Assembly: GCA_013288645.1 (NCBI GenBank)
Contig: JABDBL010000007.1
Coordinates: 1-64,000 of the forward strand
Length of the DNA stretch: 64,000 nucleotides
Source: Candidatus Melainabacteria bacterium
GTDB taxonomy: Bacteria > Cyanobacteriota > Vampirovibrionia > Obscuribacterales > Obscuribacteraceae
Direction: 5' to 3'
Shown: positions 35,924 through 45,456 of the stretch, piece after piece
Layout: each line of letters begins with the position of its first letter
Position numbering within the stretch: the stretch's first letter is position 1
Notes under the pieces: generated by a model
What the model saw: only the letters and a program-made list of their open reading frames with translations
Told to the model about the DNA's origin: nothing
Database searches by the model: none
Translations under genes and position numbers: made by a program

Positions 35924-38494
35924 TTATTCCTCAAATTCGTCCACCACATCGTTTTGATTTTCGTCATTTGATCCATCGAGTTCTTCACCTTCATCAATAC
36001 TGTCGACAGTTGCTTCTACTAGCGGAGTTACTGATACTACCTTGTCGTCATCTTCCAGCTGTTGCAGACGTACACCAGTGGCCATACGACCCTGCACACT
36101 AATTGCGTCTACTCTTTGTCTCACAACAATGCCATTTACGGTGGCTATCATAATGCCATCGCCTGGTTTTACAATTCTCAGAGTGGCCAGACGAGATTGA
36201 GAATTCTTGAATTTAGTACCAATTAAACCGATACCACCGCGTCCTTGTTGACGGAATTCATCTAAGCTAACGCGTTTGCCATAGCCATCATTGGTTACTA
36301 CTAAAATAGCGCCGTCTCTATTAGTGTCGTCGATCATATCAAAACCAACAATTTTATCGCCTTCACGCAAGGTAATAGCACGCACTCCGCGAGCAGAACG
36401 GCCTAAAGGACGTAATTCGTCTTCGCTGTAACGGATACACATACCGTCACCGGTACCAATCATTACATCTGCTTTACCATTAGAGGGTCTAACCCAGCCT
36501 AAATGATCACCGTCATTTAAAGTGATGGCGATGATGCCACTGCGGCGAATACTTTCAAACTCAGACATATCAACCTTTTTGATATATGCCTGATGAGTGA
36601 TCATAACTAAGAAATTGCCTTCGCTAAAAGAAGCAACGGGAATAACCGAGGTTACTGTTTCGTCTTGGCTGATGCGTAATAGGTTTACCAAAGCTGTGCC
36701 ACGCGCCGTTCTTCCACCTTCCGGTAAATCCATTACTTCTAATGAATATACTTGCCCCATATTTGTGAAAACAAGTAAGCGATCATGCATATTAGCAATG
36801 AAGAAATGTTGCAAATCATCTTCTTCTTTTGGTTTGACACCAGTACTGCCCCGTGTATTACGTCTTTGACGCTTGAATGAATCCAATGGCATACGCTTGA
36901 TGTAATCTTGGCGAGTGATAAAAATCGCCATTGCTTCATTCGGAGTTAGATCTTTATTCGTTAAATCTAAATCTGCTGATGAGCCTTCAATACGTGTACG
37001 TCGTGCATCACCATATTTTTCTTTAATGGCTGCTAATTCACCTTTGATAATACCCAGAACCAATTGACGATCGCCAAGTATCTTTTTATATTCAGCAATT
37101 TTGTCAGTTACTTCTTTGTATTCTTTTTCAATTTTTTCTTGTTCTAAGCCAGTCAAACGACGCAATTGCATTTCTAAAATTGCATTGGCTTGTGGTTCAT
37201 CTAGATCGAATTTTTCTATTAAACTTGCTCTTGCTTCTTCAGTTGATTTGGAAGCGCGAATGGCCGCAATTACTTTATCTAGATTCTTTAAAGCTTTTAA
37301 ATAACCAAGCAATATATGAGCGCGGTCTTCTGCTTTGCGCAATAAATAGCGCGTGCGTCGAGTAACAACTTCGATGCGGTGATCGATAAACTCAGAAAGC
37401 ATGTCTGCCAAATTTAGTGTGGCAGGACGTCCACGTACCAAAGCCAAAGTATTGACTGGGAAAGATTGTTGTAATTGTGTGTGCTTATAAAGATTATTTA
37501 AAACAATTTCGGGGTGAGCATCACGCTTAAGCTCGATAACAACACGCACCCCACTTCTATCGGTTTCGTCATTTATCTCACTAATGCCTGTGAGCTTTTC
37601 ATCTCTAACCAAATCAGCCACACGCTTAGTAAAAGCTTCTGGTCCGCACATATAAGGCAGAGAAGTAACAATAATTCCCATGCGCGATTGCTTGCCTGCA
37701 GTTCCAGGAATTTGGTCAATGGTAGCTAAGCCGCGAACAGGAATAGACCCACGTCCGGTAGAAAATGCTTCTTTGATACCTTCGGTGCCCATGATTATGC
37801 CACCGCTTGGAAAATCAGGACCTTTTATATATTTGGCTAATTCGAGTGGACTTAAATCGGGGTTGTCAATTTTGGCAATGGTGCCATCAATTACTTCTGA
37901 CAAATTATGAGGAGGGATGTTAGTGGCCATACCAACGGCAATGCCAGATGAACCATTGAGTAAAAGAGTGGGAACGCGAGATGGCAATACAACAGGTTCA
38001 CGTCTTGTGTCGTCAAAGTTAGGACGTGTATCAACTGTTTCTGCTTCTATATCAGCGAGCATTTCCATAGACATAGGAGCCAGGCGCGCTTCGGTATAAC
38101 GCATAGCGGCGGGAGGATTATCTAAATCACCAAAATTACCGTGTCCATCGACTAATACATAACGACTAGCTGACGGTTGAGCCAGTCTTACTAAGGATTC
38201 GTAAATAGCAGAGTCGCCGTGTGGGTGGTAATTACCCATGACGTCCCCAACTGTTTTTGCCGCTTTGCGGTATCTATCAGTAGGGCTTAAGCCTAATTCA
38301 TACATGCCATAAACAATGCGGCGATGTACGGGCTTCAAACCATCACGGACATCGGGGATGGCCCGGCTGACAATGACAGACATGGCGTAATCCATAAAAG
38401 AACGCCGCATCTCATCGCGCAGTTCTACAGTAACAACACGTTGTGTCCCGCCGCTATTATCGCTACTGTCGTTATCTGTAACCTTTTTGGCCAT
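35924..38494 (-). CDS. gyrA: DNA gyrase subunit A
   Basis: Start chosen at ATG 38494 ([11 protein letters not shown]), giving 856 residues. A longer frame to 38569 would add residues encoded by a tandem-repeat region and is unlikely. It contains the quinolone-resistance region with [17 protein letters not shown] and the catalytic tyrosine in [10 protein letters not shown] six-bladed C-terminal domain follows, with a GyrA-box variant [10 protein letters not shown] where many bacteria have QRRGGKG; the variant resembles that of cyanobacteria. The tail is very acidic ([13 protein letters not shown]). Gyrase introduces negative supercoils with GyrB, which is not in the window. Confidence 0.95.
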   Translation of the reverse strand: MAKKVTDNDSSDNSGGTQRVVTVELRDEMRRSFMDYAMSVIVSRAIPDVRDGLKPVHRRIVYGMYELGLSPTDRYRKAAKTVGDVMGNYHPHGDSAIYESLVRLAQPSASRYVLVDGHGNFGDLDNPPAAMRYTEARLAPMSMEMLADIEAETVDTRPNFDDTRREPVVLPSRVPTLLLNGSSGIAVGMATNIPPHNLSEVIDGTIAKIDNPDLSPLELAKYIKGPDFPSGGIIMGTEGIKEAFSTGRGSIPVRGLATIDQIPGTAGKQSRMGIIVTSLPYMCGPEAFTKRVADLVRDEKLTGISEINDETDRSGVRVVIELKRDAHPEIVLNNLYKHTQLQQSFPVNTLALVRGRPATLNLADMLSEFIDHRIEVVTRRTRYLLRKAEDRAHILLGYLKALKNLDKVIAAIRASKSTEEARASLIEKFDLDEPQANAILEMQLRRLTGLEQEKIEKEYKEVTDKIAEYKKILGDRQLVLGIIKGELAAIKEKYGDARRTRIEGSSADLDLTNKDLTPNEAMAIFITRQDYIKRMPLDSFKRQRRNTRGSTGVKPKEEDDLQHFFIANMHDRLLVFTNMGQVYSLEVMDLPEGGRTARGTALVNLLRISQDETVTSVIPVASFSEGNFLVMITHQAYIKKVDMSEFESIRRSGIIAITLNDGDHLGWVRPSNGKADVMIGTGDGMCIRYSEDELRPLGRSARGVRAITLREGDKIVGFDMIDDTNRDGAILVVTNDGYGKRVSLDEFRQQGRGGIGLIGTKFKNSQSRLATLRIVKPGDGIMIATVNGIVVRQRVDAISVQGRMATGVRLQQLEDDDKVVSVTPLVEATVDSIDEGEELDGSNDENQNDVVDEFEE

Positions 38495-38515
38495 GTTTTT
38501 TAATCGCTCCGCTCG

Positions 38516-38830
38516 CTCAATCCTTTGCTCTCTCCGCGTATATACGCTCCGCTGCAGCCTGTTCACCACAGCCTTTCGCTACGCTATATCTCCTGCTTGC
38601 CTTTTCCGTTCGCTCAATCCTTCGCTCTCTCCGCGTATATACGCTCCGCTGCAGCCTGTTCACCACAGCCTTTCGCTACGCTATATTTCCTGCTTGCCTT
38701 TTCCGTTCGCTCAATCCTTCGCTCTCTCCGCGTATATACGCTCCGCTGCAGCCTGTTCACCACAGCCTTTCGCTACGCTATATTTCCTGCTTGCCTTTTC
38801 CGCTCGCTCAATCCTTTGCTCTCTCCGCTT
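38516..38830. repeat. 97-bp tandem repeat, three copies plus a part
   Basis: Units begin at 38516, 38613 and 38710, exactly 97 bp apart, and a partial fourth copy of about 24 bp begins at 38807. Units differ by only a few bases. Each contains the 12-bp palindrome GCGTATATACGC (38536, 38633, 38730) and GCTGCAGC. Composition is much richer in C and T on the plus strand than the surroundings. It lies directly before gyrA, in its probable 5' leader, in the gyrA-lysS divergent gap. As 97 is not a multiple of three, a coding role is unlikely despite open frames. Confidence 0.9.
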
Positions 38831-39093
38831 AGCCCTGCTTCATTTCCGATTGCTCCTCGCAACCGCTCACTTCGCCACTATGCCCTTCTGTTCTTGTAAA
38901 CGCTCCGTTCGCAATAAATTGGACAAATAGTAAATAGTGATTTTAGCAAGTGATCACTACTTTAGTTTATGTTCTAAGATAGAGCTGTCTTTATTCTTAG
39001 TATTAGAATTTTAGCACCAATTGTTGCTTTGCCTAATAGAGCTAATTCTAGTAGAGCAAATCTTAGCGATTTTTTGCTAATGGGAGTTATATT
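38831..39093. promoter_or_regulatory. gyrA-lysS divergent control region
   Basis: Non-coding, AT-rich DNA after the tandem repeats. It holds an inverted repeat TAGTGAT (38935-38941) and ATCACTA (38953-38959), with a perfect 10-bp palindrome AGTGATCACT at 38949-38958 inside it. This is a reasonable operator candidate, but the protein is unknown. Promoter boxes could not be assigned. Confidence 0.4.
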
Positions 39094-40578
39094 TTGTCAA
39101 CAGAAGAAGATAGTAGGCTAAAGGCTGAACGCATACGTAAACTAAAGTCTTTACAAGAAGAAGGAGTAAATCCTTATCCTTATTTTTTTTCGCGCACTCA
39201 CAAAGCCGCCCAATTACAAAAAATATATGAACATTTAGAGTCGGGTGTCGAAACTCAAGATGTAGTGAGCGTTTGTGGACGAGTAATGAATGAACGCAAT
39301 ACTTGGATGTTTGTAGATTTGTTTGACGACAGCGGAAAAATTCAGCTTTTTTGTCACAAAGATAATTTATCGCCGGAAGATTTAAAACGGTTACGTCTTT
39401 GCGATAAAGGCGATTTTATTGGCGCAACCGGTGCTATCAGGCGCACTAAACAAGGCGAACTCTCGGTAAAAGTAACAAGCTACGAAATTTTGACCAAAAG
39501 TTTGCAGCCGTTACCTGATAGTTGGCAAGGTTTTACTGACGTAGAGGCTCGCTATAGACATCGCTATGTCGATATGATAATTAATCCTGCGGTGCGTGAA
39601 ACTTTTCGTAAGCGCAGTTTGATTATTAAAGCCATTAGAGAATTTCTTGATAATAAAGATTTTTTTGAGATAGAAACACCTGTTTTGCAGGTAGAGGCTG
39701 GCGGAGCCGATGCACGTCCTTTTACTACTCACCACAATACTTTAGATATGAATCTTTATCTGCGTATAGCTACCGAGCTGCATTTAAAGCGCTTAATAGT
39801 TGGCGGTTTTGAACGCGTGTATGAAATAGGTCGGGTTTTTCGCAATGAGGGTATAAGCACGCGTCACAACCCCGAGTTTACTATGCTTGAGCTTTATGCT
39901 GCTTATGGGGATTACAATGAGCTAATGAACTTCACTGAAGAAATGCTTATAGCTGCAGCCAGCACTGTCTGTGATGGCACTGATATTCTATATGGCGATA
40001 AAGAGATTAATTTGGCCCGTCCCTGGAAGCGAATTCGTATGGTTGATGCGATAAGTTCAATGACCGGAATTGACTTTAATTCCTTGAATTATGAAGAGGC
40101 AAAAAAGGCGGCTAATAAATTAGGAGTTGACACAAAAGAATTAAATAGTCGTGGTTATGTCATTAACGAAGTATTTGAAACTTTAGTTGAGCCAACTTTA
40201 TGGCATCCAACTTTTATTATCGATTATCCGGTTGAGGTTTCTCCACTCACTAAAGCGCATCGTGAGAACCCAGGTGAGGTTGAGCGTTTTGAATTATTTG
40301 TAGCTGGACGTGAACTAGCTAATGGATATAGTGAATTGAATGATCCCGAAGATCAAAGAAGACGATTAGAGCAGCAGGTGCAAAAAAAGGCCGCTGGTGA
40401 CCTAGAAGCTATGCCAATGGATCAAGACTTTTTACTTGCTTTAGAATATGGCATGCCACCAGCAATGGGGCTAGGTGTTGGCATAGATCGACTAGTTATG
40501 TTTTTGACCAATAGTCAATCGATACGAGATGTTATAGCTTTCCCGACCATGAGGCCAATAGGAGAAAGCAGTAATTAA
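39094..40578 (+). CDS. lysS: Lysyl-tRNA synthetase, class II
   Basis: A 494-residue class II LysRS that charges tRNA-Lys. TTG start preceded by GGGAG. The anticodon-binding OB domain covers residues about 50-145 (VSVCGRVMNERNTWMFVDLFD). The catalytic core shows motif 2 (ERVYEIGRVFRNEGISTRHNPEFTMLELY, arginine and glutamate conserved) and motif 3 (GLGVGIDRLVMFLTNSQSIRDV). Length is normal. Single gene, divergent from gyrA and convergent with a histidine kinase. Confidence 0.96.
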   Translation: MSTEEDSRLKAERIRKLKSLQEEGVNPYPYFFSRTHKAAQLQKIYEHLESGVETQDVVSVCGRVMNERNTWMFVDLFDDSGKIQLFCHKDNLSPEDLKRLRLCDKGDFIGATGAIRRTKQGELSVKVTSYEILTKSLQPLPDSWQGFTDVEARYRHRYVDMIINPAVRETFRKRSLIIKAIREFLDNKDFFEIETPVLQVEAGGADARPFTTHHNTLDMNLYLRIATELHLKRLIVGGFERVYEIGRVFRNEGISTRHNPEFTMLELYAAYGDYNELMNFTEEMLIAAASTVCDGTDILYGDKEINLARPWKRIRMVDAISSMTGIDFNSLNYEEAKKAANKLGVDTKELNSRGYVINEVFETLVEPTLWHPTFIIDYPVEVSPLTKAHRENPGEVERFELFVAGRELANGYSELNDPEDQRRRLEQQVQKKAAGDLEAMPMDQDFLLALEYGMPPAMGLGVGIDRLVMFLTNSQSIRDVIAFPTMRPIGESSN

Positions 40579-40630
40579 TGAAGTAATCTATCGATGAGTG
40601 GGTAATTGAAGCGATTGTCAAGAATACATT

Positions 40631-42481
40631 TTACGCTATTTCTATTTTGTTCTGCTCCGCTAAGGGCAAACTAAAGGAAAAGGTGCTTCCCTTGTCAATA
40701 TTGTTTTTAACGGTTATTTTGCCGCCGTGCAATTCAACAAGCGTTTTACAGATGGATAAACCTAGTCCACTACCACCCTTGTCAACAGCATCGGCTATTT
40801 CAACCTGATGAAAACGCTCAAAAATAGCTTCTTTCATCTCTTCGGGTATACCCCGTCCCTGATCGCTTATGTGTATAAAAGCCATATTTTCATTTTTTTC
40901 TGCACTGATCTTAATAGTGCTGTCTTTAGCTGAGAATTTAATCGCATTACTGATTAAATTTATGAGAATTTGTAGGACTCTATTATTGTCTGCTAAAACC
41001 TCTAAGTCGGTAGGTGTTAATTCCATCCGCACCTGCTTTCTAAAGGACAAACTGCTAACAGTTTTAACAGCTTGATTCAAAAGTTCATTCAAACTTTGTT
41101 TTGAGCATTCGAGCTGTAGTCCACCAAATTCTGCTTTTTCTAGATCCAGAAGGTCATTTATGAGACTAAGCATACGATTGCCATTGCTCTCGGCTATTTT
41201 CAGTAAGTGCTCACCCCTCTCGTTTAATTCACCGAATAAGCCAGCCGCGAGCATTTCCAAATAATTGCTAATAGTTGCAAGTGGAGTTCGTAGGTCATGG
41301 CTGACCATAGCCATAAATTTTTGTTTAAGTCTTTCGATTTCTTTTCTTGCCGTAATATCATGTCCCACACAAAAAAATGACTTCTCAGGCTCTACCCAAT
41401 GGATTGACCACAATACGTCTATTGGGTCGCCATTTTTTTGTCTTACACGAGATTCAAATTGAGTTTCTGTTGTTCCAGTCATAGCTGAAGATAAAGACTC
41501 ATTAAAAGTTTCAATATCTTCGTCAACAAGAATGCTTCTGATATTCATACCTAAAATCATTTCTTCTGAATATCCAAGAATGCGTTTGCAAGCGGGATTG
41601 GCTGTGGTCAGCTTTCCGTCAATATCTAGCGAACAAATAACATCGGCAGAATGCTCAATCATAGATTTTTCTTTTTGCTTTGCTTTTGATAAAGAATTAG
41701 CCAGATCGTGGAATGTGGCATCAAGCTCAGCGATTTCGTCTGAACCGGCTATTGATGGGTTCAAGGGTAGTCCATTTGCTAAGCGAAAATTGTTATCAAT
41801 GAGGGTATTTAATCGTTTAACGATCTTTTTGCTAAAGGTAAGTACCACAAAGATCGCAATGATTATATTTAAAATAATTCCTATAACCAATAGTGGTTTG
41901 ATCTGATTTCTAAAACCAAGTTGTTTAGAATGACTTTTCTCTGCTTTCTGTTTTTCTCTTAGGGCCATTTCTATTAAGTCACGTGAAATCATGCGTTTAG
42001 CGCATGAGCGTAGTTCATCCTTCAGCTGTCTCAACTTATCTATTGCCAGTAAAGAATCGCCCGATTCAAGAGTTTTGTGCAACTGATTTAAGAGTAAAAG
42101 TGCTTCTTCCCCTGCGTCAACTGATTCTTGGACAATGCGCTCCTGAGTCGGATCATCTTTTGCTGCTGCCTGTAACGCGTCTAGGTCAGACCTGATTGTT
42201 GAGACCGTTTTCTTGTACCAATCGGATGATAAGGCTTGAGAAACATCATTGCGTGTCATGGATGTTAATTCAAAAATATCTCTGATTAACACATTTGAAC
42301 AATCGCCAACTCTGGAGGCATGGAAAGCTTTATATGACTCGTCTTCTGCTTGCGCTAATAAAAATGACAATGTTCCGACGAATAGTAATTCAAAAACTAA
42401 TGGAATAGATACAAGGATTATGCCTTTTTGTGTGAGAGTAAATTTCAAGATCTGTATTTCCGTATATGTGCTCAATTTCAT
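40631..42481 (-). CDS. PAS-containing sensor histidine kinase
   Basis: A 616-residue membrane kinase. One helix lies near residues 18-42 (GIILVSIPLVFELLFVGTL), followed by an extracytoplasmic helical sensor of about 150 residues, then a second helix near 200 (LLVIGIILNIIIAIFVVLTF). A HAMP linker and a PAS domain (SADVICSLDIDGKLTTANPAC) come next. HisKA has its phospho-His in MVSHDLRTPLATISNY near residue 393, and HATPase_c has SNAIKFSAKD, ISDQGRGIPEE and GGSGLGLSICKTLVELHGG. All key boxes are intact. No response regulator is adjacent, so it is an orphan; the OmpR-type regulator 6 kb away is one possible partner. Confidence 0.93.
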   Translation of the reverse strand: MKLSTYTEIQILKFTLTQKGIILVSIPLVFELLFVGTLSFLLAQAEDESYKAFHASRVGDCSNVLIRDIFELTSMTRNDVSQALSSDWYKKTVSTIRSDLDALQAAAKDDPTQERIVQESVDAGEEALLLLNQLHKTLESGDSLLAIDKLRQLKDELRSCAKRMISRDLIEMALREKQKAEKSHSKQLGFRNQIKPLLVIGIILNIIIAIFVVLTFSKKIVKRLNTLIDNNFRLANGLPLNPSIAGSDEIAELDATFHDLANSLSKAKQKEKSMIEHSADVICSLDIDGKLTTANPACKRILGYSEEMILGMNIRSILVDEDIETFNESLSSAMTGTTETQFESRVRQKNGDPIDVLWSIHWVEPEKSFFCVGHDITARKEIERLKQKFMAMVSHDLRTPLATISNYLEMLAAGLFGELNERGEHLLKIAESNGNRMLSLINDLLDLEKAEFGGLQLECSKQSLNELLNQAVKTVSSLSFRKQVRMELTPTDLEVLADNNRVLQILINLISNAIKFSAKDSTIKISAEKNENMAFIHISDQGRGIPEEMKEAIFERFHQVEIADAVDKGGSGLGLSICKTLVELHGGKITVKNNIDKGSTFSFSLPLAEQNKIEIA

Positions 42482-42713
42482 GATAATGCAAGCTAGAGCA
42501 ATGTTCCTCTGGATCTATAAATTTAAACATTAGCTTGATCTATGATGCAACTGTTCGAGAAAAAGTAGCCGAAATAGCGGTTTGCTAGGAGCAATAAAAG
42601 AGTAGTCTTTGTGGTTTATTTTGGGACAATTCCTAAATAGGTTGGCCACCGTTCTTGTCTGTCTTTTAATATTAATTGTTAAAACTGGCTATTAAAGCCA
42701 CTAGGCACCCGGA

Positions 42714-43358
42714 ATGAGATCGGATAGAATATGGATTATGAGTGCTCTCCAAAAGCTAGCCAAAAATATCCCAATGAATCAAGGGTTCTTTGCAGAAGTC
42801 CTTGATGTAATATTTAAGGCTTCGGCAATGGGATTAATTGAAAAACCAAGAGATATCTTTAAACTCGATTTTTCCACTATAAAAAAATTGCTTAGGCAAA
42901 TTGCTAAGTCCGGTTTTGGGGAAAAATGGTTACATGATATTGATGCATGGCCTGCTCAAGATCCGGTTGATGTAATTCAAAAATTGAGGCTACTTAATAA
43001 TATATTGGAGGAATCGCCAAATCCTAAGGGTGAGTGGAGGGTTGTGCTGGAATACATTCCCGATAATCTTTTGTCGTATTTAGTTGGAGGAATTTCGCCA
43101 AGTAGTATACAGCGTTATTCATCTGATGAGCGGAATACTCCTGATGATGTCAAAGCAAGATTGCATTTTCTAGCGCTAGTTATTGGCGATCTCTCAGGCT
43201 CATACAATCATGAAGGCATTAAGCAATGGTTTCAACGTTCCCGCAACAAAGCGTTTGATGGAAAAAGTCCTGTAGATTTGTTAGTAGGTAACTGGAAGCC
43301 AGACGATCCTTATCCGTCCAAAGTCAGACAGTTTGCCCATTCACAAAGCCATTTGTAG
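42714..43358 (+). CDS. Xre/MbcA/ParS-type antitoxin
   Basis: A protein of 214 residues (206 if the in-frame ATG at 42738 is used). The C-terminal third matches the Xre/MbcA/ParS toxin-binding (DUF2384) domain: a helical segment with VKARLHFLALVIGDLSG, then WFQRSRNKAFDGKSPVDLLVGNW, where F-x-G-x-S/T-P-x-x-L-L is the hallmark. Ahead of it, VGGISPSSIQRYSSDE fits the recognition part of a helix-turn-helix. The N-terminal 100 residues are longer than usual. Its stop is 5 nt from the RES toxin start, the normal order for such operons. It should bind and neutralise the toxin and repress the operon. Confidence 0.8.
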   Translation: MRSDRIWIMSALQKLAKNIPMNQGFFAEVLDVIFKASAMGLIEKPRDIFKLDFSTIKKLLRQIAKSGFGEKWLHDIDAWPAQDPVDVIQKLRLLNNILEESPNPKGEWRVVLEYIPDNLLSYLVGGISPSSIQRYSSDERNTPDDVKARLHFLALVIGDLSGSYNHEGIKQWFQRSRNKAFDGKSPVDLLVGNWKPDDPYPSKVRQFAHSQSHL

Positions 43359-43363
43359 ACTAT

Positions 43364-43891
43364 ATGATTTTATTTCGACAAACTCCTATAGGACGCCCGT
43401 TTCTCTGGGAAATTGCAAGTCAACCGGAAGGCAGATGGCATGGATCTGGTGAAGGCCCTGCACATTATTTTGCTGATACTCCTGATGGTGCCTGGGCAGA
43501 GTTTTTAAAGCATTCAGAAATTGTTGATATTGATGAACTAAAGGATATTAAGAGATGGGTTTGGGCTGTTGAGGTGAACATTGAGCCAGTATCTATATTG
43601 AATCAAGGGCTTGATCGTAAAATTCTTACTGGCAATAAAAAAACCTATGGCATTTGTCAGAAGCTGGCTAGGCACTTACGCGGTGAGGGTGTGACGGCCA
43701 TAGTTGCTCCATCTGCCGCACTGCGGGCAGGAGAAGCCAATGGTTGGAATTTAAATAACGGATTGCAGCCGGCTTCACCAAGAGATGGACGTGTTTTTGT
43801 TGTATTTGGCGCATTAGCTACTGCTGTTGCTTGGTTGATTGGCACCGCGAGTCCCCCTGAATATATGTTAGATAAATGCAGGTATTTCTAA
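43364..43891 (+). CDS. RES-domain toxin
   Basis: A 175-residue RES-domain protein. Conserved features are the arginine and glycine-rich start EGRWHGSGEGPAHYFADTPDGAWAEFLKH, with Arg, Tyr and Glu at family positions, and the C-terminal VTAIVAPSAALRAG with the conserved Ser. RES toxins such as MbcT and ParT act on NAD+ (phosphorolysis or hydrolysis) or modify a nucleotide-synthesis enzyme, stopping growth. No ribosome site precedes the ATG, so translation is probably coupled to the antitoxin 5 nt upstream. Confidence 0.85.
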   Translation: MILFRQTPIGRPFLWEIASQPEGRWHGSGEGPAHYFADTPDGAWAEFLKHSEIVDIDELKDIKRWVWAVEVNIEPVSILNQGLDRKILTGNKKTYGICQKLARHLRGEGVTAIVAPSAALRAGEANGWNLNNGLQPASPRDGRVFVVFGALATAVAWLIGTASPPEYMLDKCRYF

Positions 43892-43960
43892 AGCAAATTG
43901 AGTAGAAATCCCAACCGAATCTTTAGACCTGCAGTAAAAGCTGTGGTCCATCTTTCAGTG

Positions 43961-45283
43961 TCATTGTGAATTAATTTCTTGTAGCGAAACGTGGGTAGGG
44001 ATAATGTCAACTGGATAGGGGAAGAACCCCGCTATTGTGTAAAAATGGTCTGGATCGGGATTTTTAGTGGCAGCCCAATAAGAATTTTGAGCACGGATTT
44101 TTTTTGCCTGCTCTTGTAGCGACCGGGCTAGAGTCAATTTTCTTTGTTTTGAAGCTACTTGTGATAAACGTTCAAGACAGAAAACTTGTCCAGAATAAAC
44201 GACTCCGTCAGGATGAATAATTTTGTTTGTTGAGTTAACTTTAGGAACCGGACATTTTTCAAACGTAATTAAGCTTGTTCGGAGGAGCCAATCTGCTTCA
44301 GTTAGGTTTCCCAGGCGATATTCCAATAGACCTAACGTTGCGCCATACATCCCTGTATAGATTGTATTATTGAACGACGGAAATCTTTCAGCATGTTTCT
44401 TTATTGATTCAAAGGCTTTTGTATAAAGTGCTTTCGCTCTCTCTTTGTCTCCCTCCTCTTCTTTTGCATGACCGAGATAAAAATAAAAGCGAGGATCGTC
44501 AACAATACTTTTATTGGTTTGGTCAGGTTGGAAAGCTCTATTAAGAGCGACTTCAGCATCAGCTGGCCGACATGCCAGCAAGTACGACATTCCTAGGTCC
44601 AAATACATTGAAACTGTATTGTTCGGATCAACTGAGTTTACTCGCTGCATATAGCTGGTTAGCTTTTCATTGTAGTGCACTAATTTTTGATAATTTCCGT
44701 ACTGTCCACAATCACTTTTAAGTAGCATTGTTCTACTTATCAAAACAGGATCAAGTTTGTCCTCCGTAGAAAGCTTAATGTCTAGATAGTGCTCTAGACA
44801 ATATTCTTTTATATCTTCTCTTATTGAATGTTCGCCACGTTTGTAAAAAGCGTTTGCCATATCGTCCATCCACACTTGGAGATTAGAATCACAGGCAGCC
44901 GTATCTTTTATGGTTAAGGCAAGTTTTATCGCTTTCTGAACCAATACATCGGTCTGTCCTAACTTGTGGTTTTGTATTTTAACTTGTACTAAACGGCTTA
45001 GAAATTCAATGACTTTCATGCTCGATCCAGAGTTTTCTGCTTCTGCGAGAGCTTGAGTGTATAAGCTGTCTGCTTTATCTAAAGCACCATCAGTTTGTGC
45101 TTTTAAAGCCTGCATTCTTAGATTCGAAACGGATTTTTCTAAAGAAATAGCCTTTTGTTGGATTTGGATATGTTGAATATAAAAACATAGAGCGGTTGCA
45201 CTGATAATAAATATCAATACAAACATAAACGTCAATAAGCGCCAGCGTTTATCTAATTTATTTATGGTTTCTATTGAAAACAT
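43961..45283 (-). CDS. Membrane-anchored TPR-like protein, copy 1
   Basis: A 440-residue protein. One N-terminal helix (LLTFMFVLIFIISATALCFY, about residues 16-35) is followed by a coiled-coil start and TPR-like helical pairs: ALDKADSLYTQALAEAENS, YFYLGHAKEEEGDKERAKALYTKAF. The C-terminus ends IIPTHVSLQEINSQ. It is a clear paralogue of the protein encoded at 49256-50563. The first 185 or so residues are nearly identical, the centre has drifted, and the last 30 are again similar. The topology predicts an extracytoplasmic solenoid. Function unknown; neighbours are envelope genes. Confidence 0.75.
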   Translation of the reverse strand: MFSIETINKLDKRWRLLTFMFVLIFIISATALCFYIQHIQIQQKAISLEKSVSNLRMQALKAQTDGALDKADSLYTQALAEAENSGSSMKVIEFLSRLVQVKIQNHKLGQTDVLVQKAIKLALTIKDTAACDSNLQVWMDDMANAFYKRGEHSIREDIKEYCLEHYLDIKLSTEDKLDPVLISRTMLLKSDCGQYGNYQKLVHYNEKLTSYMQRVNSVDPNNTVSMYLDLGMSYLLACRPADAEVALNRAFQPDQTNKSIVDDPRFYFYLGHAKEEEGDKERAKALYTKAFESIKKHAERFPSFNNTIYTGMYGATLGLLEYRLGNLTEADWLLRTSLITFEKCPVPKVNSTNKIIHPDGVVYSGQVFCLERLSQVASKQRKLTLARSLQEQAKKIRAQNSYWAATKNPDPDHFYTIAGFFPYPVDIIPTHVSLQEINSQ

Positions 45284-45434
45284 TTTAGTCCATGCGAGTT
45301 AGAGTAATTCAGTAAGTTGTTTCTGATTTTAGAACTTAACCTTTCTATTCATTCCCCACAATTTCCTCATTAAACTTGCCACATTGATTGATAAATATAG
45401 AACAGGTTCCTATGGAGTTTTATTGAGCAACCAA
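45284..45434. repeat. Upstream flank shared by TPR copies (copy 1)
   Basis: About 150 bp before the TPR gene align with 50564-50714 (shared blocks CTTTCTATTCATTCCCC, TTAAACTTGC, and AGCAACCAA at the edge). Start codons and upper edges of the two copies are both 5280 bp apart. Homology ends after AGCAACCAA. This is one half of a direct-repeat block. Confidence 0.8.
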
Positions 45435-45456
45435 GCAGACAGCATTACTCGATTAA

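Noticed and set aside
38494-38569. 25-residue N-terminal extension of GyrA
   Set aside because: It is encoded by the repeat region, has no GyrA similarity, and the downstream ATG gives a normal GyrA start.
38487-38930. Open frames of 147 and 124 codons over the tandem repeat
   Set aside because: They arise because the 97-bp unit lacks stops in several frames. The frame shifts from unit to unit, there is no ribosome site, and the peptides only repeat the array.
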